A stretch of 59,956 nt of DNA, taken from positions 1 to 59,956 of the forward strand of contig NZ_JAMYFE010000119.1 of assembly GCF_024129865.1 (NCBI RefSeq), written 5' to 3'. Source of the stretch: Stieleria tagensis (GTDB lineage Bacteria; Planctomycetota; Planctomycetia; Pirellulales; Pirellulaceae). The position numbers were made by a program, and so were the translations under genes. Numbering within the stretch: position 1 is the stretch's first letter; the number at the start of each line of letters is the position of its first letter. The notes beneath the pieces are model-generated. The model saw nothing but the letters and a program-made list of their open reading frames with translations. It was not told the origin of the DNA and made no database searches. Positions 38,701 to 46,279 of this stretch are shown here, piece after piece.

Positions 38701-40160
38701 CACGTAACGGTGAAATCGCACTGGTTGATGATCGTGGACGTGAATTCGAAAGCTATCCGATCCCAACCGGATCGATGCTGATGGTCGAAGACGGCCAGAA
38801 AGTGAAGCCGGGCGAAACGCTATGCGAATGGAACCCCTACTCGGTGCCGATTCTGTCGGAAGTCTCCGGTAAAGTTCGCTTCGAGGACATCGTCGAAGGC
38901 GAAACCGTCCGTAGCGAAAAAGAGGCCAGCGGCAAAATGCGAATGGTCGTTGTCGATCACAAGGGCGACCTGCACCCGCAGATCGTCGTCGAAGACAACA
39001 CCGGCAAAGCATTGAACGTTCAGTTCCTGCCGGAAAAAGCGACCATCTCGGTGGTCGACGGTCAAGACATCGTGCCCGGGAACGTGCTCGCGGAAATGCC
39101 GCGTGACAGCGGTGGTGTTTCGGACATCACCGGTGGTCTGCCACGGGTCACCGAGATCTTCGAAGCTCGTAAGCCCAAGGATCCGGCGATCATTGCCGAG
39201 GTCGATGGCGAAGTCGAAATCATGCCCGAAAAGAAACGTGGCAAGACGACCGTTGTTGTCCGCAGCGAATCGGGTATCGAACGCGAACACATGATCCCAA
39301 CCGGCAAGCACTTCTTGGTGCACACCGGCGACATGGTCAAAGCGGGTCAGTCGATCGTCGACGGCCCCTTGGTTCCCCACGACATCCTGCGTGTCTCCGG
39401 CGAAGAAGCGGTTCAGCAGTATCTGTTGCATGAAATTCAACAGGTCTATCAATCGCAGAAGGTGGAGATCAATGACAAGCACTGTGAAATCATCATCGCT
39501 CGCATGCTGCGAAAGGTGAAAGTCGAATCGCCTGGTGACACCAGCCTGTTGCCCGGATTGGTGATCGACCGATTCCAGTTCCGTCATGCCAACCAGGAAC
39601 TGGCCAAGTGCATCAAAGTCGCCGGTGCCGGTGACGGCGATTACACCGAAGGCACGATCATCCCCAAAGAGTTGTTCGAAGAGACCAACGCCAAAATCGA
39701 AGCCGAAGGCGGCACCCCGATGAAAGGCAAACGGCCAAAGAAGGCGACCGCCAGCACCCAGTTGCTGGGGATCACCAAAGCGGCCGTCCAGTCCAACTCG
39801 TTCATCTCGGCGGCATCGTTCCAAGAAACCACCAAAGTACTGACCGAAGCCGCGTTGGCGGGCAAGGTCGACAAACTGGTCGGACTGAAAGAGAACGTGA
39901 TTCTGGGGCACCTGATCCCAGCTGGTACCGGTTTCCGCCTGTTCCAAGAGTCCGAGGTGAATTATCGCCGTGAAGCGCTGGAGGAATTGGCCACCCAACC
40001 GGTCCAGAGCCTCGAAGAGAGCTTCCCGCTGTTGGATGCCGGTGATGAAGTGATGGGTGACGATGGCCCCATCAGCACCGATCAGCCCGAATCCGCATCA
40101 ACTGCGGAAACCGAGCCGCCCGTTGTCGACGGCGATAGCGAAGCAGTGATCGGCGAATAA
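35799..40160 (+). CDS. rpoC: DNA-directed RNA polymerase subunit beta'
   Basis: A 1453-residue RpoC with all expected landmarks. The N-terminal zinc site is Cys68, Cys70, Cys83, Cys86. The catalytic magnesium loop [12 protein letters not shown] has Asp459, Asp461, Asp463. The second zinc site is Cys805, Cys879, Cys886, Cys889. The conserved [16 protein letters not shown] follows. The C-terminus ends with an acidic tail rich in Ser/Thr/Glu (about 45 residues) beyond the usual end. AAAGG lies upstream of the ATG. It is in one transcription unit with rpoB. Confidence 0.98.
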   Translation: MSIGETSNYDRINDYASVRISLARPQDIKSWSFGEVKKPETINYRTYRPEKDGLFCERIFGPEKDWECACGKYRGMKYKGMICDRCGVKVTHSRVRRKRMGHIDLAAPVVHIWFFKAMPSRLGNLLSMKTSSLEKVIYFQDYVVVDPGQTDLEHQQLLTEEEFRAARQQYGPGTFEADMGAEAVRKLLNQLDLVELSDRLRIELEETGSKQKKKDLTNRLKIVESIRDSDNRPEWMVLDVIPVIPPDLRPLVLLDSGNFATSDLNDLYRRIINRNNRLRKLVDLNAPEVIIRNEKRMLQQSVDALFDNNRCKRPVLGSSNRPLKSLTDMIKGKQGRFRENLLGKRVDYSARSVIVVGPRLKLHQCGLPKKIALELYQPFIIRRLKELGHADTIKSAKKMLERKDEEVWDILEQVITNHPVLLNRAPTLHRMGIQAFEPTLVEGNAINLHPLVCKGFNADFDGDQMAVHLPLSIEAQVEAHTLMMSTNNVFAPSNGKPIMSPSQDIVMGCYYMTCELPDRKGEGMTFAGYDEVEFAYAQGIVDLHARIKMRLPRHQRLKNEDENSKYGAIIETTPGRVRFNEMLPDGMDFYNRAMRSGDLALAISDCYQRLGRRPTIHLLDDMMQMGFRESTRSGLSFATDDLVTPDSKVGFIKEAEKEVMRLKKAYDRGQMADDERYNMVLDEWTKARELITTDMMSAMESDVRKGGWYINPVFLMSHSGARGGIAQIRQLAGMRGLMAKPTGEIIETPIKANFREGLSVLEYFSSTHGARKGLADTALKTADSGYLTRKLADVAQNVVITMDDCHTTQGITKGVVYRGEKVEVRLADSINGRVSRKSIVNPVTDEVVVGESEMITPEIARKIEQMGLEKLQVRSPMTCDAPLGVCRRCYGMDMSTGAMVEEGMAVGIIAAQSIGEPGTQLTMRTFHIGGSVSKAMQESDIKSKKAGEVRLTRIRAVENAEGRKVVLTRNGEIALVDDRGREFESYPIPTGSMLMVEDGQKVKPGETLCEWNPYSVPILSEVSGKVRFEDIVEGETVRSEKEASGKMRMVVVDHKGDLHPQIVVEDNTGKALNVQFLPEKATISVVDGQDIVPGNVLAEMPRDSGGVSDITGGLPRVTEIFEARKPKDPAIIAEVDGEVEIMPEKKRGKTTVVVRSESGIEREHMIPTGKHFLVHTGDMVKAGQSIVDGPLVPHDILRVSGEEAVQQYLLHEIQQVYQSQKVEINDKHCEIIIARMLRKVKVESPGDTSLLPGLVIDRFQFRHANQELAKCIKVAGAGDGDYTEGTIIPKELFEETNAKIEAEGGTPMKGKRPKKATASTQLLGITKAAVQSNSFISAASFQETTKVLTEAALAGKVDKLVGLKENVILGHLIPAGTGFRLFQESEVNYRREALEELATQPVQSLEESFPLLDAGDEVMGDDGPISTDQPESASTAETEPPVVDGDSEAVIGE

Positions 40161-40168
40161 GAATCAAG

Positions 40169-40216
40169 CATCGTTTCGGTGGCGGTGTCGCAGCTTGCAA
40201 CCGCCACCAAACGATG
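40169..40216 (+). repeat. Strong hairpin between rpoC and the flippase-like gene
   Basis: CATCGTTT-C-GGTGGCGGT at 40169-40186 pairs with ACCGCCACCAAACGATG at 40200-40216, giving 17 base pairs with one bulged base and a 13-base loop. It starts nine bases after the rpoC stop codon and ends 17 bases before the next ATG. No T-run follows, so it may be a partial terminator, a processing site or a structure affecting translation of the following gene. Confidence 0.6.
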
Positions 40217-40233
40217 ACCTGTGCCACGCGCCG

Positions 40234-41271
40234 ATGAAGTTCAATCGCCAGCTACTGATCACACTTTGCAAGATTGCGATCCCGCTGGGGATCATCGTCT
40301 TTCTGCTCTATCGTATCGAGCCGGCACAGTGGGACGAACTGGCCCAGCATCCCAAGAACTATCCGTTGTTGGTTGCCGCCATGCTGGTCGCGATCACTTC
40401 GATCAGTCTGTCGTTTGCGCGATGGTGGTTGCTGGTCCGCTGCCAGGGCATCGAACTGTCATTGCTGGAAGCGTTTCGATTGGGTTCGATCTGCTATCTA
40501 CTGAACTTCGTTTCCGCCGGTAGCGTCGGCGGCGATCTGTTCAAAGCCATCTTTCTGGCCAAACGCCGCCCGGGACGCCGCGTTCAAGCCGTAGCGTCGG
40601 TCTTGGTCGATCGCGGCGTCGGACTCTACGGCTTACTGCTCATCGTCTCCGCAGCCTTCCTGTTCCATCGCAGCGATGATCCGTTCAGCTTGGCCGGCGA
40701 GGACATGCGGCAACTCAAGATTGGTACAGCGGTTCTGGTCGGCCTGGGCACCACGGTGTTGGCCGTGTTGATCTTCGGTGGAAACTTTGTCGATCGATTG
40801 GTGCAGCGATTGGGCAAGCTGCCGGTGATTGGCAATCTCGTCCTGCGAATTGGTCCCCCGCTGCGGATGTTCCACAATCACCCGATCGCCTTCGGAGTTG
40901 CAGTCCTGATGAGCATCGCGGTGCATGGGCTGCTGACGATCAGTTTGTATCTGATTGCGCGCAGCCTCTATCCGTCGGTGCCAACGCTTGCCGAACACGT
41001 GATCATCGTGCCGATCGGAATGTTGGCGTCGGCACTGCCACTGACGCCGGCCGGCATCGGTGTGTTCGAAGCCGCCATCGACTGGCTGTACAAGATCATC
41101 CCCGCCCAATCGACCAACGCATCGGGCACACTGGTCGCACTCGTGTTCGAGATGGTCAAAGTCTTGATCGCAATCCTCGGCACCGTGTTCTACTGGACCG
41201 CCAGTGCCGAAGTCAAAGAAAGCCTGCAAGAAGCCGAGCAAAGCGAGCCGCCCCAGCACGCTGACGCATAA
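40234..41271 (+). CDS. Lysylphosphatidylglycerol synthase TM-region / flippase-like membrane protein (UPF0104)
   Basis: From ATG 40234 the product has 345 residues and seven or eight membrane segments. Family signatures are YLLNFVSAGSVGGDLFKAIFLAKRRPGRR in two parts (the N.v.pG..Gd..r block of the LPG synthase TM region) and ASALPLTPAGIGVFEAA near the C-terminus. There is no C-terminal aminoacyl-transferase domain, so it is a stand-alone membrane domain of the kind implicated in lipid or polyprenyl-linked substrate flipping; the substrate is unknown. It probably is co-transcribed with rpoBC, with a hairpin between. A 180-bp repeat array begins about ten bases after its stop. Confidence 0.85.
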   Translation: MKFNRQLLITLCKIAIPLGIIVFLLYRIEPAQWDELAQHPKNYPLLVAAMLVAITSISLSFARWWLLVRCQGIELSLLEAFRLGSICYLLNFVSAGSVGGDLFKAIFLAKRRPGRRVQAVASVLVDRGVGLYGLLLIVSAAFLFHRSDDPFSLAGEDMRQLKIGTAVLVGLGTTVLAVLIFGGNFVDRLVQRLGKLPVIGNLVLRIGPPLRMFHNHPIAFGVAVLMSIAVHGLLTISLYLIARSLYPSVPTLAEHVIIVPIGMLASALPLTPAGIGVFEAAIDWLYKIIPAQSTNASGTLVALVFEMVKVLIAILGTVFYWTASAEVKESLQEAEQSEPPQHADA

Positions 41272-41280
41272 ACGGAGGTG

Positions 41281-41756
41281 GCGCTGGTGTGGAGGATTTA
41301 TCCGACCCGGTCACTACTTCAGCACCTACAAAAAGCAGTCGGATAAATCCTCCACACCAACCTCCAAACCGTTGGAATTCAACCTTTAGGTTGTTCCACA
41401 TCCGCTCTGACCAACACCGACACGCTAAAGCGTGAACTCCAACGGATGCTCGACCAAGGGGCGCTGGTGTGGACGATTTATCCGACCCGGTCACTACTTC
41501 AGCACCTACAAAAAGCAGTCGGATAAATCCTCCACACCAACCTCCAAACCGTTGGAGTTCAACCTTTAGGTTGTTCCACATCCGCTCTGACCAACACCGA
41601 CACGCTAAAGCGTGAACTCCAACGGATGCTCAACCAAGTGGCGCTGGTGTGGAGGATTTATCCGACCCCGTCAATACTTCAGCACCCGCAAAAAGCAATC
41701 GGATAAATCCTCCACACCAACATCCAAACCGTTGGAGTTCAACCTTTAGGTTGTTC
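41281..41756. repeat. 180-bp tandem repeat array (2.6 copies), hairpin-rich
   Basis: The word GCGCTGGTGTGGA recurs at 41281, 41461 and 41641, an exact 180-base period. Copies one and two differ at only a handful of bases; the third is cut at about base 116 of the unit. Each unit holds a 22-bp inverted repeat, TGGTGTGGAGGATTTATCCG plus AC, with its complement after a 31-base loop (41285-41306/41338-41359 in copy one). The second copy has a mismatch in the left arm. A second pair (CCGTTGGAGTTCA/TGAACTCCAACGG), CACGCT-AA-AGCGTG and CAACCT-TT-AGGTTG hairpins fill the rest. No ORF in it is credible. Confidence 0.9.
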
Positions 41757-41773
41757 TGAAAATCCCGTCACGG

Positions 41774-43837
41774 TCATTTGCCGATGGAGTCGGCGAGTTG
41801 TTCGGCGCCGTAGATCGTTCGCAGCGCGTGCAGGATGCCAACGCCTGACACACAGACCGCACGTGCCTGTTGATCGGTGTACAGGTAGTCGCTGGTCAGG
41901 CTTTGAATATTGCCGTCAAAGATCAATCCGACCAATTCGCCGTCGCGATTGACGACTGGTGAACCGCTGTTGCCGCCGATGATGTCGGCGGTGCAGACAA
42001 AATTCAATTGCGTCTGCAAATCCAATTGGTCCTTGGCCTGGTTCCACGACGCTGGCAAATCAAAATCGGTTTGCCCGGCATGCTGCGACTCGTGCTGGAA
42101 CGCGCCGGCAAAGTTGGTGGTGGGTTCGATTTCTTGAGCATCTTGTGTGTAGCCGATGACAGTCCCAAACGCCAATCGCAGGGTGAACGTGGCATCTGGG
42201 TAACCGGAATCACCTTGCAGCTGGCTGACCGCTTCGGTGATCAACGAATACGCTTGTCGTTCACGTTCGTCGAGTTCTTCGTTGATCTTTCGCAGCCGGC
42301 GGTACTCAGGCTCCAATTCACGCACCAGCCCAATCAGCGAGTCGGTGGACTGGTCAATCGCTTGACGATCACCGTCCAGATAGGCTTGTCGCACAGAAAT
42401 TTGTTCCAGTTCGGTACCCTCGATCAACTCGGCGGCACGTTCTCGGGGCCCTTTGCCGGCCAACACCATTTGCACCAACGGGTCATCGCCCCCGCGTTGT
42501 TCGACCAGACGACCGATTTCGTCGGCCAGTTTGACGCGTTCCAAATCCGGGTAGATCGGCGCCTCGCTCAGCAGATCTTGAAGCAGTGATTCACGTCCTG
42601 ATTCGGTGAACTCGCGCAGTCGTTGGCCGTTGGGTTTTTCATCCTCAGCGGCGCGCAGCACCAACGTCATCGCGATCTCGAACAATCGCGAACGCAAACT
42701 GACGGTGTCCCCAAGCATTTGCTTCTTTTCCAACTGTACCGCAGCGATCTCGGTGAATGCATTGGCCACTTCGCTTAGTTCCGGGTCGGCGTTGATCGCT
42801 GCCAACAGGTTTGATTCACGCTGTTGTTTGGTGGCAATCGTTTTCGGATCTTGCAATCCGGCCAACATCCCGGTGTAGGCTTTGCGTCCGTTTTGCACGC
42901 CGAACAGTTCGTCGCGTGCGCGGCGGGTGTCTTCGGCGCCGCCGAGCCCAAACTGCTGCAACATCACTTCTTTGCGACGCAGAAAATCCAACACATAGGG
43001 CAGGCGACTGTCTCGCAGAAACTTCAGCGCGTCGACGGTGAAAATTCGCTGCGTGCGCCCCGGATTCCCACTGACGAAAACCAGTTCGCCATCATGGACG
43101 CCTTGCGTGTCCCAGCGCAGAAAGTTTTTCAACTGGGCGGGCTTGCCGTCTTCGTAAACACGCATGATGGTGGCATCGAGACAATACCGCGGGTATTCAA
43201 AATTGTCGGCATCGCCGCCGAAGAATGCGGCCGCGGTCTCGGGCGCCCAAACCAGCCGGACATCGGTGTATTTTTTGTATTGATACAGGTGATACTGTGA
43301 ACCACCAAACAGCGTGACCACATCGCTGCGAAGACCTGTTTCGTCCGTCGACTCTTTTTCTATCTCGGCGATCACCGCGCGGCGTTGACTGGCGGCATCA
43401 GCGACCGATGCGTCGGCATCCACCGCTGCGACCACGCGCTGCGTCACATCATCGATAGCAACCAGTTGGTTCAGTTCCAAATCGGGCGTCTTGAGTTCTT
43501 GATCGATCGATTTGGCTAAGAAACCATCGTCGATCAAGTTGCGTTCTTCCGAGCTGAGCTTATGCAGCGTGTCGCTGGCGACATGATGATTGGTCAGCAC
43601 CAAACCGTCACTGGAGATAAACGACCCCGATCCGCCACTATTGAACCGAACCGATGACAACCGCAACGCATCTGCCCAGGCCTGGGAGGGCTGGAAATCG
43701 TGCCGGGACTGCAACAGTTCAGTCGGCAGTTCATTGAACAGATACATGCCCTCGTCACCGGAGGTTTCCGAGACGCCGGCAAACGGGGCAGTCAACAGTG
43801 TCATAACAATCAGAGCAACAGAGTATCGTTTTCGCAT
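41774..43837 (-). CDS. S46 family dipeptidyl-peptidase-type serine peptidase
   Basis: From ATG 43837 the product has 687 residues, normal for S46 (DPP7/DPP11). A Sec signal peptide (VALIVMTLLTAPFAGVSE) is followed by the chymotrypsin-like fold: LTNHHVASD with His84/85 and GGNSGSPVVNRDGELVGLIFD with Ser624. S46 enzymes remove dipeptides from the N-termini of peptides in the periplasm. The exact specificity (hydrophobic or acidic P1) was not determined. An in-frame extension to 43912 overlaps the oxidoreductase end and is less likely. It follows the Gfo/Idh/MocA gene by 49 bases on the same strand. Confidence 0.93.
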   Translation of the reverse strand: MRKRYSVALIVMTLLTAPFAGVSETSGDEGMYLFNELPTELLQSRHDFQPSQAWADALRLSSVRFNSGGSGSFISSDGLVLTNHHVASDTLHKLSSEERNLIDDGFLAKSIDQELKTPDLELNQLVAIDDVTQRVVAAVDADASVADAASQRRAVIAEIEKESTDETGLRSDVVTLFGGSQYHLYQYKKYTDVRLVWAPETAAAFFGGDADNFEYPRYCLDATIMRVYEDGKPAQLKNFLRWDTQGVHDGELVFVSGNPGRTQRIFTVDALKFLRDSRLPYVLDFLRRKEVMLQQFGLGGAEDTRRARDELFGVQNGRKAYTGMLAGLQDPKTIATKQQRESNLLAAINADPELSEVANAFTEIAAVQLEKKQMLGDTVSLRSRLFEIAMTLVLRAAEDEKPNGQRLREFTESGRESLLQDLLSEAPIYPDLERVKLADEIGRLVEQRGGDDPLVQMVLAGKGPRERAAELIEGTELEQISVRQAYLDGDRQAIDQSTDSLIGLVRELEPEYRRLRKINEELDERERQAYSLITEAVSQLQGDSGYPDATFTLRLAFGTVIGYTQDAQEIEPTTNFAGAFQHESQHAGQTDFDLPASWNQAKDQLDLQTQLNFVCTADIIGGNSGSPVVNRDGELVGLIFDGNIQSLTSDYLYTDQQARAVCVSGVGILHALRTIYGAEQLADSIGK

Positions 43838-43886
43838 GGCTTGGCCGCCGATCGGGGAGTGGTGAGTCAGCGGGACGGCAGCGCCA

Positions 43887-45182
43887 TCAGGCGGTGACTT
43901 CCCAACCAGCACGATACTGTTTTTGAATCAGCGCGTCAGCTTCGGGGCAATTGGTCGCACGTAGATTTTCGGCGTCCCACTGCAACGTCTGGCCGGTTCG
44001 AAATGCCACGTTGCCCAACAGCACCGATTCGGTCAACGCCCCGGAATAATCAAAGTTACAAGTCGTCGGCTGGCCGGTCTTACAGGCTTCGATCCATTCA
44101 CGGTGGTGGCCGATCGAATCTGGAATCGTCGGCTGGGGTGGTTTGAAATCGGCGAACTCCGATTCAGGGTACAGTTTGTAGCTGCCGTAGTTGGCGAACA
44201 GGTTCCCCTCGCTGCCGATGAACATCACGCCGCTGCCGGGCACCTTTTGGCCGGCCACTTCCTTGGGCACATGATCACCGTCATACCAAGTCATTTTGAC
44301 GGGCACCATGTTGTCACGTGCGGGGAACTGGTAATTCACCATCAAACCCAATGGACAGGTTTCCGGGTTCACGTCCGGACCCGACGCGGAGATCGATGTC
44401 GGGTGACGCAGTTGTAGCGCCCAGAACGGTAGGTCCATGTAGTGGCAGCCCATGTCACCCAAGGTGCCTTGGCCGAAATCCCACCAACGTCGCCAGTTGG
44501 CCGGATGGTAGCGACCCGCTTTGTAAGGCCGCTCCGGTGCAGGTCCCAGCCACAGGTCCCAATCCAGATTGGCGGGGACCGGATCACCGGATTCCGGACG
44601 ATCACCACCGCCCCATCCTTTGCCCACCCAGACATGGACTTCGGCGATATCGCCAATCGTTCCGGCTTGAACGATTTCGACAACACGACGGTAGTTGTCA
44701 CCGGCGTGGATCTGAGTTCCCATTTGCGTCGCGACACCTTGTTCAGCGGCGGCTTGGGCGATCAGACGCGCCTCCTGTACGGTATGGGTCAGTGGTTTTT
44801 CACAATAGCAATGCAGCCCGGCGCGAATGGCTCGGATCGCAGCCGGTGCATGGTTGTGATCTGCGGTGGCGATCACGATTGCGTCCGCCTGCGGGGCTTC
44901 CTGGGCAATCATCTCGCGATAGTCGCGATAGGTTTTCGCGCTGGGGAAATCTGTCTTGGCTTTGTCCAAGAACTTGCTGTCGACATCGCACAAGCCGACG
45001 ATGTTCTCTTGTTTGACACCTTGAATGTTGGCCGAGGCGCGATTCGCCGTACCGACACACAAAATCTTGAGTTGCTCATTGGCCGACAACGATTGAGCAG
45101 GGGCAAGTTGGCTGAACACACCGCCGGAAAGTGATGCGGTCGAAAGAGCGGCGGACGTTTTTAAGAACTGGCGTCTTGTCAT
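43887..45182 (-). CDS. Gfo/Idh/MocA family oxidoreductase, Tat-exported
   Basis: A 431-residue NAD(P)-dependent oxidoreductase. A twin-arginine signal (TRRQFLKTSAALS) leads. The Rossmann start is degenerate (ILCVGTANRASANIQG). GLHCYCEKPLTHTVQEA contains the EKP motif with the catalytic-region Lys. The C-terminal domain has NWRRWWDFGQGTLGDMGCHYMD, typical for the large exported planctomycete subfamily. Such enzymes act on sugars or sugar derivatives; the substrate is unknown. The gene is followed closely by the S46 peptidase gene. Confidence 0.93.
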   Translation of the reverse strand: MTRRQFLKTSAALSTASLSGGVFSQLAPAQSLSANEQLKILCVGTANRASANIQGVKQENIVGLCDVDSKFLDKAKTDFPSAKTYRDYREMIAQEAPQADAIVIATADHNHAPAAIRAIRAGLHCYCEKPLTHTVQEARLIAQAAAEQGVATQMGTQIHAGDNYRRVVEIVQAGTIGDIAEVHVWVGKGWGGGDRPESGDPVPANLDWDLWLGPAPERPYKAGRYHPANWRRWWDFGQGTLGDMGCHYMDLPFWALQLRHPTSISASGPDVNPETCPLGLMVNYQFPARDNMVPVKMTWYDGDHVPKEVAGQKVPGSGVMFIGSEGNLFANYGSYKLYPESEFADFKPPQPTIPDSIGHHREWIEACKTGQPTTCNFDYSGALTESVLLGNVAFRTGQTLQWDAENLRATNCPEADALIQKQYRAGWEVTA

Positions 45183-45284
45183 GATCTCACGGATGGGTTG
45201 GAAAGGTGGGCGATTGAAAGCGAGGCGGGGGATGGATTTCGAAGTTGCGTTCTAGCGTCAGGCAATGGTTATTGGTAACCCGAT

Positions 45285-45427
45285 GCGTGAGTTTTGAAGC
45301 CAGCGCGTTTGCGTGGGCATTGGTTTTTGGTAACCCGAAGCGTCAGCGAGGGATCCCGTTAACACCCTCAATCCCTCGCTCACGCGTCGGGTTGTGATGA
45401 AACGCGCGACTTCAAAAAACTCACGCG
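45285..45427. repeat. Nested palindromic element, copy B
   Basis: Outer arms GCGTGAGTTTTGAAGCC... at 45285-45310 and ...GACTTCAAAAAACTCACGCG at 45400-45427 are imperfect reverse complements. Inside them, ACCCGAAGCGTCAGCGAGG (45332-45354) pairs with ATCCCTCGCTCACGCGTCGG (45371-45393). A partial extra copy of the outer arm lies near 45238-45284 (GAAGTTGCGT and GGTAACCCGA). Shares words with copies A and C. Confidence 0.75.
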
Positions 45428-45529
45428 TTGCGTTTGGGATCAAATCACTGGCTTCAAAAAAGGTGGGAAGTGGGACAGACCGACAGAGAGAGTTTAAATG
45501 CTAGTGAAGTAGCGCTGTGGAGCAGGCAT

Positions 45530-45564
45530 AAAAAAACGACACGCAAGAAGAACTTGCGCGCCGT
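45530..45564 (-). terminator. Rho-independent terminator of the HU gene
   Basis: On the minus strand ACGGCGCGCAAG (45564-45553) pairs with CTTGCGTGTCGT (45547-45536) around a five-base loop, a 12-bp stem with two G-U pairs, followed by a run of T (45535-45530). It lies 36 bases beyond the HU stop codon. Confidence 0.85.
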
Positions 45565-45599
45565 TAAAGCGATTATCTGATCACAAGTCAAAGACTGAA

Positions 45600-45917
45600 T
45601 CAGATCATTTCTTTCAGACCTTTGAGCGGACGAATGACAACTTTCTTGCTGGCCGGTTTTGGCTTCAACCAGATTTCGCTGCCGTCCGAAGGATTGCGTC
45701 CCTTGCGTTTTGGTTTTGCTTCCACATCCTTGCGCTGGATCTTACACAGACCCGGGATAGTGAATTGACCGGAGCCGCTGCGGCCCATTTCACGTGCGAT
45801 CTCGTCGGTTAGTGCGTCGAAGACGGCCGCTACGTCCTTTTTGGACAATTCGGTCGACTCAGCGATGTTGGCGATGATCTGAGTTTTAGTAGGTGCTTTA
45901 GGCGGAACTTTAGCCAT
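45600..45917 (-). CDS. HU family DNA-binding protein
   Basis: From ATG 45917 the product is 105 residues. It starts MAKVPPKAPTKTQIIANIAE with an N-terminal Pro/Lys extension, followed by helices (TELSKKDVAAVFDALTDEIA), the beta arm GSGQFTIPGLCKIQRKDVEA and GRNPSDGSEIWLKPKPASKK, which contains the RNP arm tip of HU/IHF. It should bind and bend DNA as a nucleoid protein. AAAGG upstream supports this start; the frame opens earlier at 46103 but the extra 62 codons are unlike HU. A clear terminator follows. Confidence 0.93.
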   Translation of the reverse strand: MAKVPPKAPTKTQIIANIAESTELSKKDVAAVFDALTDEIAREMGRSGSGQFTIPGLCKIQRKDVEAKPKRKGRNPSDGSEIWLKPKPASKKVVIRPLKGLKEMI

Positions 45918-46279
45918 TTGCGAGAACCTTTTCTGATTGCTTATGCAGGAAGGGTTAGATGGGGAATTCCCCCATGCGAATCTGACGGGCCAAGTGTTAT
46001 TCGTCGCCGAACATTGGTGCAACCCGGCATTGGTCAAAAAACCTAGTGTTTTGCGGGGTTTGCGGCGATTCTTGGTCACCCGAAAGGTAGCTTGTTTCGC
46101 CATGGGCGGCTGCTAAAAAGGGCCAAAAAGCAGCAAAACACCCGTGTTTCATGGTGTTTCCGCTGTTTTTGGCGGCAAATTGACAGCGTCACAGTGACCG
46201 GGGCTGGGCGAGCGATTCAGCGAATGACCGCGGAAAACGCGGTCTTTTTTTCTGTCCTGAATCTTTAAAAAACCCGTTT
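45918..46279. other. HU upstream region with a plus-strand terminator; possible small RNA
   Basis: About 360 bases between the HU gene and the end of the giant exported protein gene, both on the minus strand. It holds the palindrome GGGGAATTCCCC at 45961-45972, 44 bases before the HU ATG, and the plus-strand terminator at 46226-46251. No plus-strand gene exists to explain that terminator. No credible ORF was seen. Confidence 0.5.
46226..46251 (+). terminator. Intrinsic terminator on the plus strand with no known gene
   Basis: GACCGCG at 46226-46232, a five-base loop GAAAA, then CGCGGTC at 46238-46244 and seven T at 46245-46251. This is a textbook terminator read on the plus strand. The flanking genes both run on the minus strand, so its transcript is unknown. 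On the minus strand no T-run follows the stem. Confidence 0.65.

Larger units (their letters stand above)
45183..45599. other. Intergenic region with palindromic element and HU terminator
   Basis: A 417-base gap between the HU gene and the oxidoreductase gene, both on the minus strand. It contains the nested palindromic element at 45285-45427 and the intrinsic terminator of the HU gene at 45530-45564. Nothing coding was seen. Confidence 0.6.

Noticed and set aside
41213-41581. 122-codon minus-strand frame across the flippase end and the 180-bp repeats
   Set aside because: It is made of repeat units, has internal duplication from the array and no sensible start signal.
41281-41756. 180-bp array considered as a CRISPR
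   Set aside because: The repeat is far too long, has no unique spacers, and no cas genes are nearby.
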